A stretch of 64,000 nucleotides of DNA from NCBI RefSeq assembly GCF_003073045.1, contig NC_037593.1, positions 2,037,525-2,101,524 of the forward strand, given 5' to 3'. Below are positions 54,720 through 64,000 of this stretch, in pieces. The stretch comes from Pomacea canaliculata (Eukaryota; Mollusca; Gastropoda; Architaenioglossa; Ampullariidae). The notes beneath the pieces were generated by a model. The model did not search any database. It saw only the letters and a list, made by a program, of their open reading frames with translations, and was not told the DNA's origin. The position numbers and the translations under genes are program-made. Every line of letters starts with the position of its first letter. Positions within the stretch are counted from its first letter, which is position 1.

Positions 54720-57700
54720 GCACATTAAAACGACCTGATGTAAAACACTGATTTATCGACTGCACAACAAAATTTGTGAGGGATAGGATTATTAACTGCA
54801 CACTAAATATTATGGAGCGAAATGCGTGCGTTGGGGTGTCTAACAGTGGCTCATTAATGATTTTTTAATGACTTTGCACCTTATGACTGTGTATACTACA
54901 CACACGTGTGCTTCATTTAGTAACAACAGACCTGAGGGAACATAACTTTGTACTTGATGCCGATGAAGTGTGACTGGGTGCACAGTGAGCTGATGTCTGA
55001 AGCCTATCAATCAGCTAAACTGGTGATTTTAAAAATATTTTTATTGCTTGCTACGAGTTAACCACCGAGGTAGGATCCCAAGCACACGGTGCATCTGGCT
55101 CTTAACTGTTGAAATTTCCACAAAAAATTAATTAAGACTTCTTCCCCGAAAAAAGACATCTACTGTAAAAAGCAAGTCCGAGTAAGCCAGCTGTGGTTTT
55201 GCTCAGTTCATGAACTGATGACGTACTAGGAGTACGAGACACCACGTGACCAAGAACTGAGCATTGCGTCCTACCTGAAATAGCGAAGGAAGATCTCCAC
55301 AAAACATCAACAAAAACAAAACAAAACCAAAACCCAGGGATTCCGACCAAACAACGAGCACCACCTTGGCACCATAAAACTTTTCAGAGTTTGAGAAAAA
55401 CGATTTCTGCAACACTTGTTCTCAGTTTTCAGGGCAGAGCAAACTCCGTTCAAACTTGGCATGACTGTGGAGAGCCACCCACACGCCATTCTTTCTACAG
55501 CAGTGGAGACGAAGGTGGTGGTGTTGGTGGAGGAGGGCCAGAAGGGTGGGTGAGTGGCTTGGCGGGCAAGTGGTGAGGAGTCGACAGCGCGCATGGTGGG
55601 ATCCCACTTGTGGTAGTACGATCCTTTATCTGAGTCTGGTTTGTAATTAAAGGTGTTTTGTCTTTATAGTATTATTCTGGAGACTGTAGAGTCCGATCAT
55701 TCACATCAAATATTACAACCGGTTAGCACATTGAACTACAAGCACGTGACTCAAGGCGTACCTGGTACATGTGTGAGTATCTCTGTTTTCTATATACATC
55801 CGCGCATGCGTCTCACGGACCACATGTTTTACATCCATAATGTTATATTTTACAAATACAAACTGAATGAATCGATTGTTAAAGCAGCTTACCTGTCCCT
55901 GTGCTTCCTACTTCACCTGTCTGTGCTCACAACACGTGGACTGATGCTGAACGGAAGTTGTAGCACGTGATGTAGGTCACGATGTCGTATCAGTTCACAT
56001 TATTTACCAACAGTTCTGCCTTCTTCTCGTCGCTTCCGTCCCGACTCTAACCGTCAACATGTCAATCCGGTGTAAGCAATACACACTAAAGACACATCAG
56101 ACAACCACTGCGACGACAGAAGAGCCGTTGTCGTCACAGACGACGCGCCGTGGAGGGCTGGCTGTGGGGATGTGATGGCGTAACGATTTGTACAGCTCGC
56201 CACATCGCTGCTGTTTCCGCTGAAAGTCTGCGAAACACAGCTGGTTTCCATGGCAACCAAAAGCTAAGTGGATGGCTGGTGGCGACCGACTCGGCGGTAA
56301 GACGATGGCAGCGAGGCACGCGGTGAAGCATTGTGGGATGCGTGTCACTGTGACCATCTGTCACGAAGCTACAGCATCAGCAGGCAGAGGATTCCCTGCT
56401 GTCATGTCCTTACGATTAAGGGATTGGAAAATGGTCCCCGGAGTGTGACAGACGGGACAGGTACAAAACGAGAGCTCGATAAATGTTATTTTTAAAATAT
56501 TATTTTAAATTTTATTCAGCGAGCGTTGGGTGGCCTCGTGTTTACGTATGCGATTTGTGTGCATGTCACTCACACACGCACACAGACGCAAATCTCCAGG
56601 GCACCATCTTTCTTTTTCTTCCCATCATCATCTGCAGAGAAAAATGTGAGCTTTGCCTCCACTAAACCCTGAAGAGCAAACATGGAAAATCAAATGCAAG
56701 CTTGGAAGATTTCATGTTTACAGACAACAGCATAAGTAGCATGTCAGCACTAAGCCTCTTCAATCTGATAGGTTCTAGTAGTTTTAAAATCAAAAATACC
56801 ACACACAATAGCAAATAGCAATAAATTTATTATTTATTCACTAATTGTGAATGTCGCCTACATCCAATCCGCCCTAAGCACTGTGCGAGTCCAAGTTTCG
56901 TACAGTTCTCTAAACAAATTACTCATTCTGCTGTTTCCCCCACCGACACTTAATACCGGAACTGACTAATACTTTTCAGTTCGAAATATTTTCTTCGTCA
57001 CCACTCTTTTCTTATTTCCAACCTTCGATCGATCCGGTTTTTTGCACAAGCAAGGGACATAAACGCGTCGTCCTATTCTTGCAGGGGAGATAACAACTCC
57101 AACTGCACACTTCACCCTCAAATTTGCTACCCTCGGGTAGACAGCAACCCATTTCATGACCTGGCATTAAAAAATAAAGAAAAAAAGAAAAAAAGAGAAA
57201 AAGAAAAATCAACAACACCTCCACCTCCCTGTGTTATTCTATCTTCCCCACCTCCCCTTTGCCTCCCTCTCCGCGTTCATCTAATTCATTTCTTCTAGCA
57301 CCATCCACAGAAGTGTATCAAGTTCATTATTCATCTTACACATTTGAGCAAAGGTGTTTTCTGTCCATCAGCATACCTGAGAACCTGAACAGCATGAGCT
57401 GCCGACAGACAAAGCACAATGCAATCGCCGAGTGTTCCAGGACAGCAGACTCCGAGAGCGATGCCGGGGTCATCGAGTCTGTCGCTGAGGGCATCAGCAT
57501 TCTCAGCAAGTCTCGGGAACACGAGCTACCGACTATCAAACTCTTGTCAGAATGTCGCCAGTGTTCAGACTCAGGCAAGCCAAGACTTACAGTTTAAAGT
57601 CTCATTGTGTTATCAGCGCGTGCATGAAGTGGAACGCACGCGGTTCTTGCCTCGGCACGCGCACCTCAGAAGCGAGCTTTTACACCGAGACTAGGTGCTG

Positions 57701-58020
57701 CTTGAGTGGATGTGTTAGTGAGAAAGACAGATGGCAGGTCAGGATGGCTGCAGCAGACTAAATGAAACTTGTACAATGTTTGTTTGACGACCTCCGAGGG
57801 TTCCCCGATGTTTATGTTGAGTGCGTGCTTAGCCTCCAGCCTCACAAGACAATAAGCGAGGGTCTTGTCAACAACAGAAGGCAGGGGGCGCCTCCCTCTC
57901 CACAGGGGCAGCTACTCATTCTTATACCCTGTGAGGTTGAAGTCATAACGAAGAGGTAAGGTTACCTCAGGGTTAGCTATAGAGTTAGGTCGCGGGGAAT
58001 TGTGATGGGGAGGAACACAC
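54720..58020. other. Long intron or spacer of the coiled-coil gene, ambiguous ORFs
   Basis: Two GC-richer patches stand out. One is 56054-56360, where two minus frames are open and a TTTCGCAG acceptor could start an exon with FQRKQQRCGELYKSLRHH. The other is 57330-57690, where several frames on both strands are open at once (for example NAIAECSRTADSESDAGVIE on plus). Open frames on both strands are expected by chance in such composition, so no gene is called; either may still be an optional exon. Confidence 0.3.
56244..56257 (-). promoter_or_regulatory. X-box-like RFX site
   Basis: Minus strand reads GTTGCCATGGAAAC, a perfect match to the X-box consensus bound by RFX factors upstream of ciliary genes. 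It lies in a GC-richer patch with open minus-strand frames immediately downstream (56240-56054). If functional it would mark an alternative promoter for the coiled-coil gene or a separate small gene. A single 14-bp match is suggestive only. Confidence 0.4.
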
Positions 58021-58022
58021 AC

Positions 58023-60690
58023 CTGGGATGTCGGTTGATGAATCTTCATCTTCCTGTTTGTTCGTATGGTCGTCTGTGATGATTGGAGACACCTTGCAAG
58101 GGATGTAGGTATTGGGAAAGTTAAATCAAAGCCGGGGTACAAATGTGCCTCCAGGTCATGACTACGGTCTGGGAGGAAACAGACAGAGACATTAGACAAT
58201 TTATTTGGGTGATGAAGATGTAATAATACACCAGCACGTGCTCTACCCAGACACTGTAAATCATTTTTTTCTTCATCAACGTCACGTGTGTGTTTCTGAA
58301 GCTCTCGCCACTAAGTCGACGTATTCTGGTAGACTAAACAAAGCATCTATCTTACATTTTTTCCTAGAGATAACAACAAAAGAGAAAATACATTTATGGA
58401 GGCCCCACCCCACGAAAACGGTCGACGAGCTTCATTAGTCACAAATGTGAAGGCGAACTCCTCTTGTCAGCAATGTTACCACAAATTTTCTAATCACAAA
58501 AATTATATCCTGTTTCTCCTCTCGGCTAATGAGGACTTGTTGTTTTTAAAAAGAGGATGAAGGCACGGGTAAGGCAGTTTCAACTGTGTTAAAACGAAAT
58601 TATAAAGAGGGAAACAATGACGGATTCAAAAGAGGGAAAAAAGAAAGGACATCATCATCATCATAGTCATCATCATCATGAAGAAGAAAGATATAAGAGG
58701 AATGACGAAGAATGTAGGAAAGAATGCAGAAGACAAAACAATTATCGATGTTGCTGTGGAGATGCTCACCTCACCCAGCCTGTAGGGAGTCCTGGCTCCC
58801 AGTCTCTGAGTTTACTCAGGACCCTATAGGCTCGCCCCATGGCAGGAAGTGATTCCAGGAGCCTTTCGTCTTGCGATGAATCATTAGATGCCGGTCTGTC
58901 ATCGGGGATAACAGGGCCCTTGGCTAATGCACACATTATAGTTTGGGAGAGAGAGAGTGAATAAGATGTTTGCAGAACTAGGATGAAGGTGAGGAGAGAG
59001 AAAACCAGTCTGTCTGTGTGTGTGTGTGTGTGCGCCTGTGTGCCTGTGTGTGTGTGTGTGAGTAAGACAAGTTTGGAGTTGTATCAAGTGAGTGTAGCAC
59101 AATACACACCAGCATGGACTACAAGTATTACTGTCTTGCTATCAACAAGACGGAGGATGACAGGTCCCAGTGTTTCCCTCACATCGTGTTACACATCACA
59201 CACTCATCTCGTTTGTCAATAGCAGTTGCAATAATAAAACACTTCAAACTTTTTTCTACTTATCAGTTAAGTCTGTGCACTGAAACAAAAGAGGAAGACA
59301 AGAAACAAGTTATACACTATAAACATATATCTCTAACAGTTTCTGAAGTTGAAGTTGTCGTAGTCAATGTGTCGTTGAAGCCATCTTGTTAGAAAAAGTA
59401 TTAATATGTTTGTCATTTCGCGATGTAAGCTGTGAAAGCTTTTACAGTGAGGGCAAAGATCGGCAAGGGAAAAGAGAGATGGACAGAAAGACAGAAAGAC
59501 AGAGAGACAGAGAGAGCGACAGAAGGACACACAGGGAGAGAGGCTTGTAACACCACGCTTGACTGACTACGCCTCACCGCCATGACACCACTGGCGACCA
59601 GCGGGGAGGTCGGTGAGAGAGAGAGAAGGATGGGATGAGGGCTGGAGGACGACTTTGTTGTATCTGGAGGCTGATGTAGGTAGGTGTACACACAGCCGAC
59701 AGCGTGGGAGGGCGCACCAGCCGGCAATTCCTGGCGCCTCGCCCTCCGCCACTCCAGCGTCTGGTAGTCAGGATGCTCCTCACGTCACGTGAGCGCGCGC
59801 ACCTCACGTCACGCGACTGTAAACTACGTCAGCGGGGGGTGAGTGGGGTGAGAGGAGAATGTTAGTGTCCGACAAAAGAGACTAACATACTAGTGTCCAA
59901 CATGCTGCTAACCCTGTGAGACCGACATGTTAGTGTCTATGCTAGTATGTGTATGTGCGGTCAGATAGAACCGGTCGACATAAACTTTAGGAATTTCTTT
60001 TTATTTTTGAAAAATCCTCAAGTTCTTGCCATTGAAAGGTTTCGGTAATGCAGGTGATCCAGGTGTTACAGTTGCAGCTGAGTGTTTGTAACGGACACAC
60101 GAGGCTAACAGACTGTCGCAGAATTTATTTGTCAGGGTTCACATGAGGTCGGCACTAGAGTAGCAGGCCTGGCGACCTTCCCAAACCTTGTGAACACAAC
60201 TAACGGTGATCAAACCAACAGTTCAAGAGAGTTAACATGTCTGACTCGTTTTTTGTTGGCTTGTTTGTCTCTCGGCTTCTTGTCTCTCTCTGTAGAGCGC
60301 GACTGTACATCACGTGACACTCCAACCACTCCCCTCACCCTCCCATACCCCGAGTCAGCGCAGGGCAGGGTGCAGGGTGCTGCTGGGTGTTGGGTGTTGC
60401 CTTGGTTGCCTGGACATCGTCATGGTTCACCTCCACACCCAGCTGCTCAGTACGTTGTGAGAGAGCGTCAGAGTTATCGGTCCTAAACGCTGCAATTATC
60501 TGAGTAATGGCCCCTTGTAGATAGCAGACGCCTTGTGATGGCGCAACACACACGCACGTGCACACACAGGTAAGCCCTCACCTGAGGTAAATGGCAGACG
60601 GTCGTTACGTCAGTGGCCTTGGCGAGAAGCTTGTGTTCAGTCTCAACGGGAATGGCAACGGTCGACCGACGATAACTCGACCACACGTGT
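58023..60690 (-). CDS. Tentative upstream exons of the coiled-coil gene
   Basis: Four candidate exons fit in phase with each other and with 54712: ~60690-60587 (ends TTVCHLPQ before a CAG|GTGAGG donor), ~60510-60345 (IIAAFRTDNSDALSQRTEQL, VEVNHDDVQATK), 58923-58775 (PVIPDDRPASNDSSQDERLL, SLPAMGRAYRVLSKLRDWEP), and ~58092-58023 (PIITDDHTNKQEDEDSSTDI). Phases 0, 1, 0, 1 work if donors at CGGG|GTATGG and TGG|GTGAGG are used. 58923-58775 is the most convincing because its composition is protein-like and its acceptor (GTGCATTAG) is fair. No initiator Met was found, so the gene start is missing. These might instead belong to a separate gene. Confidence 0.42.
59009..59060 (+). repeat. (TG)n microsatellite, imperfect
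   Basis: TG run interrupted by TGCGCCTG and TGCCTG, inside a minus-strand intron. Confidence 0.85.
59560..59870. promoter_or_regulatory. CpG-rich patch with CACGTG and CRE-like words
   Basis: Contains TCACGTCACGTGAGCGCGC, a second CACGTCACGCG and CTACGTCAG within 100 bp (59774-59835), much richer in CpG than its surroundings. It could be a promoter for a minus-strand transcript start near 59.8 kb, but no first exon is certain. Confidence 0.3.
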
Positions 60691-61704
60691 GTTTGTCTGT
60701 GTGCGAGGTTGGGTAGGCTGACTCATCAACTTTAACCTCAAGTTCAACTTAATGAACACTTTGATTAACGCATGCGCGAATGTTTATATTTATATTTGTA
60801 TTTATATTTATATGTGTGATAACTGCTGTGTGACTACTCATTATTCTCCATATTTTCGTCAGAAATATTTTCTTTCGTTGTATGGTCGCACTTCCTTAGG
60901 GTGTGTCATTCTGTGTACTTCATCTTGTCTTGGCCTTCATCTGTAGTCGAGCTGCTTGCGGGTGATCCGTCTTGTCACGTGACACTACGGTACGCCGAGT
61001 AGTGAAACTACTGACAGCCTCCATCGTCTCTGCCCTCCTCTTGCCTCAGACTCTGCTCTGTTTCTAGTAGCAACACTCACGAGGCCGTCAATCAAGCGTG
61101 AACTAATTAAGGTGGACAGTAATGAGCAGTAGGACCACCGACTGGCAGACAGGACTGAACACACGAGGGTAGTTACAGTCTGACGGGTACATTCGCCCCG
61201 TGTGATTTATACTCATTACAACACCCGGGCTTTGCCTCTACAAGTGTTTGTGAGGAGAAATGAACAGAAAATAAACAAAGCTGAGCCGACAGGTTGTCAG
61301 CAGCTAAAGTTTGCTCATCAAAGTGAAGCGAGAAATTGAACACGTGGAGCTTGTGTCTGACTAATTACCTGGGGTCTGAGTATGAGCTCTGGATACTCAC
61401 GGCAGGTAGCAGGCGGCACTCAGGCGGTTCGCTGTGGTGTCCAAGCCCATAAGACAGGAGACATTGCACACCTGTCTGTGACAGGGGCACCTGTGTGTTG
61501 TCAGGTGTCGGGTAATGATGCCGGCAACATTCTACAGCTTCCTCCTGGCCCTTACTGCCCCCTGCCCTTTAGTGGGCACATGTGTTCGTGTGTGTGATAT
61601 GTAGATGAGTATGTAAGTGTGTGTTTGTTGCCATGACTACCTGTTCCATGGTCTTGACATGCTCCCCTTCCAAAGTTCCGTGCATGGTTACACTGTGTTG
61701 TTGT

Positions 61705-61740
61705 GTACCCTGCACCCTGTACCCTGTACCCTGCACCCTG
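61705..61740 (+). repeat. 7-bp micro-array
   Basis: About five units of TACCCTG/CACCCTG alternate in a short run; telomere-like in size but not in sequence. Confidence 0.8.
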
Positions 61741-61811
61741 AGTCCTCCGAGGAAGGAAATGTTCATGCAGCACGTGACACACGAAAGGCGGGTACCTTCA
61801 GCATGAATGGC

Positions 61812-61893
61812 AGCATCCTGCTGACCTTTGTGTACACCAGCATCCTGGTTGACCTTTGTGTACACCAGCATCCTGGTGACCTTTGTGTACACC
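61812..61893 (+). repeat. 27-28-bp tandem triplicate
   Basis: Three units of GCATCCTGGTGACCTTTGTG plus TACACCA, starting at 61812, 61839 and 61867; they differ by one-base length changes. Confidence 0.9.
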
Positions 61894-64000
61894 ACTACCC
61901 GCACTTCCTCGTCCCACGGAGGTGGGAGGCACCGGCGCGCGATACCTGCTGACCCTGGGAGGAAAAGGTCAACAGCCGCGGTGCTAATGGTGCACTATGA
62001 CCTTTCATTTGCAGACCTTGAACACACCTTGCAAGCCTCCTCAACCTCAGGAGCCGAAAAAAGGAAATATTACTAATAAAAATCTTTATCTCACTTCTAC
62101 CTGGAGAGAAAGGACAGAGAGACATTGGTGGAAGGGAGAGCAGGTGTGTGTGTTTATATTATTGTTTGTGCTGTTTGGCAATACTTCGCTACAGGCTGTT
62201 GTCAAGGGCTGGTTATATATATATATCAAGGCATGTTCATCTTTACTTATTGTGACATGATGAGTTGTTTTATTTCCACTGGAGGCTGGAAGAGAGGCTC
62301 CATCATCAACTGTCTTGAGAGGGTCGAGACTTCATCAAACGCCAGTTAGGTAGGCCGACATGTCCAGCAGGTGAGATGAATATGGCAGTCAAGTATGTTT
62401 ATGTTTGTCTTCTAGGTCTGCCCCACTCATTCTGCCCTCAGTCAGTTCAAATAGAGGATAAGGACAGCCATGGGTGAGATTTCATCAAATCATGGCGAGC
62501 TGCTGAGGTCTGTCTGCTCGCGAAGATGTCGGTACCCACCGCAGTCAAACGATATTCGCTTTCTGAATCCTCTCCTCAGTGAGATGGAAACAAATAAACT
62601 GAAAAGAAACAAAAGATTTACGGGAAGAGTGAATGGGTGTAACCTCCTCAGTCCTGATGTTGGTGAGGGTAGTGGAGGAGAGACAATGGAGTGGCTGCCA
62701 GTGAACCACTCTCCACTTGTTGCTGGAGGAAATAAAAAAGTGGAAAATGCTTGATGGGAACATAAACCTCGTGAAGTAGGGTTTATATGAGAACATAACA
62801 AGCAGGAGGCATGATGAGGCGGTGACAGGTGTGAGGTGTCGCGGCCAGCGATGTGGGAGTACTTCCGCTTGTGAGCAGCTCGTACCCGAGGTTCATGACC
62901 AGCAGCGGGTGACTCACCCTGTGAAACTGTTTTCACCTCCAGACATCTTGGTAGCACGGACATCACATGAACAGGGTCGTCACAGCTTCCTCCTGCTCCC
63001 CTCTCCCTCCCCCACACACATTCTTACTTTCACATTTTCTGTTATCTCATTCCACCCTTACCTGTGGCTCTTACCTGTCTCACGAAATGTCAGACTTGAG
63101 GCTCATTAGTCGCCTCAGAAGTTGAAAACCGCGGGTGAGCTAGAATTTTGTTTTCAGTTTCCAAAGCTCATCACACGAGTCAAAAACATCAAACATCTAC
63201 GAAGGAAGACAGGCAGGTGCAAGAAACTCAAGTCTCGATGTAACAACCGTAATTTTTTCACCTGTGTGAAAGGAATGGCTTGCTGTGTGACCGTCTGCAA
63301 TTTGTGGAAATGTTGGGTGTGAGGGGCGGCGGGCATCTTCACAGCTAGCAACACTACAAAACGAGAGGGGGCGAGATAAAGAAATCGTTCCCAGCAAAGG
63401 AACGAAGAACAGAAGAAGGAAGAACAGGAGAAGCAAGTGCAGGAGATGAAGAATGAGTGAATGCGTGAGTGAGTTTGTGTGTGCGTACCTGAGTATGCTT
63501 GTGTGTGAGTGAGTTTGTATGTGATCATGTAAGTTTGTGTGTAAGCAGCTGAGTAGGTTTGTGAGTCTGGACGAGAGTTTAAAAGCATAAACCTGACAGA
63601 CGGAGGGAAGGACGAGTGAAAGTAAGGCCAAAAGGTGGGAAGCGAGTGGTTGGCTGCACTCTGGCTGGCGCGCACGCCGCGGTGACCTGTGGGAGGCGCA
63701 CAGGTAGACAGGTAGACAGGTAGCGATCGCTGTGTAGTTACAGGTGAGCGGTCCTCCCGACAAGCGGGGGGATACCACAGGGGAGACTAGCTGGCTGAGC
63801 GCTCACACAATCATGAGCATCACCTGGACAGTTGTTCTTCACGCATCGCGGTGCAGGTGGCGCGAGGAGGAGGAGAGTAAGTCAAGCAGACGGCGCCCTC
63901 GACAACGCACTTTCCACCCTGCTTACACCCGGGTTTTACAAGTTCGTGTGCACCTTTGATCGGTTAGGAAAGCAGCGATGGAAGTTGAAAAGGTCAGACA

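Larger units (their letters stand above)
60730..64000. other. Microsatellite-rich DNA with no supported gene
   Basis: Many short open frames exist on both strands but none shows a coherent exon chain. Notable items are a CCTGTAC/CCTGCAC 7-bp array (61705-61740), a ~27-bp triplicate (61812-61893), GTGAGTTT-type repeats (63460-63550), and a GC-rich 63660-63960 patch. An ATG in good context at 63978 (ATGGAAGTTGAAAAGGTCAG) near the right edge could start a plus-strand gene. Confidence 0.35.

Noticed and set aside
57259-57694. Overlapping open frames on both strands, including a plus-strand frame with SESDAGVIESVAEGIS
   Set aside because: At least four frames are open at once in a GC-rich patch and no splice partner could be found, so coding status cannot be decided.
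60400-60420. GTTGCC repeated near 60.4 kb as an RFX site
   Set aside because: The two half-sites are in direct rather than inverted orientation, so it does not match the X-box palindrome.
60335-60565. Possibility that the 60.3-60.7 kb exons form a separate gene
   Set aside because: Kept as tentative 5' exons of the coiled-coil gene because phases fit; no initiator Met or stop supports an independent gene.
1-64000. LTR elements, CRISPR arrays, operons, intact tRNA or rRNA genes
   Set aside because: No paired long terminal repeats or capsid-type domains, no regularly spaced spacers, no bacterial gene organisation, and only tRNA-like SINE fragments were seen.

Overview
The window reads as nuclear DNA of an invertebrate animal. 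Coding exons are short with GT-AG introns of 0.1 to 5 kb, intergenic DNA is AT-rich, microsatellites are plentiful, and several repeats end in the ATT-rich tails common in molluscan LINEs and SINEs. A metazoan KSR gene and a eukaryotic-style UspA protein fit a mollusc, most likely a gastropod; this organism call is inference.

Layout: (1) 1-3279, minus: 5' part of a KSR (kinase suppressor of Ras) gene, running off the left edge. (2) 3683-5328, plus: a four-exon UspA-domain stress protein sharing a ~400-bp divergent promoter with KSR. (3) 8727-16247, plus: a nine-exon, 362-residue WD40-type propeller protein with an NRF-1-type palindrome upstream; its largest intron carries old LINE 3' ends. 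(4) 18692-20696, minus: a four-exon, ~431-residue predicted secreted protein with a Cys-rich head and an Asn/Gly/Pro/Ser-rich tail. (5) 20.7-26.1 kb: mostly non-coding, with a tRNA-derived SINE and a degenerate ~165-bp tandem repeat. (6) 26996-38770, minus: one uninterrupted 11.8-kb exon for an unrecognised ~3924-residue repetitive protein, the most remarkable item here. (7) 39615-48690, minus: a five-exon, 329-residue unrecognised basic/acidic protein whose introns hold two decayed LINEs. (8) 48.9-52.9 kb: non-coding. (9) 53000-60690, minus: a coiled-coil gene whose 3' exons are solid and 5' exons tentative; its last exon carries an apparent +1 frameshift in a G4 run and a piece of it is duplicated inverted in the adjacent intron. 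(10) 60.7-64 kb: microsatellite-rich DNA with no supported gene.

The giant gene is built in layers. The N-terminus has four copies of a motif of the form V-x-SMS-x2-SL-x2-WC. Cys-pair modules with an FFQEDQ-like core lie near both ends. The centre holds three tandem arrays (78 aa x5, 104 aa x8, 22 aa x15). The 104-aa unit is itself three ~35-aa sub-repeats, and the 22-aa unit looks like a shortened form of that same ~35-aa unit, so most of the central protein seems to come from one ancestral module. I do not recognise the family.

Neighbouring genes are functionally unrelated as far as can be told. An RFX/X-box-like site at 56.2 kb is a weak hint of cilium-related regulation in region 9. All exon models come from reading splice sites and frame phase by eye, without transcript data.
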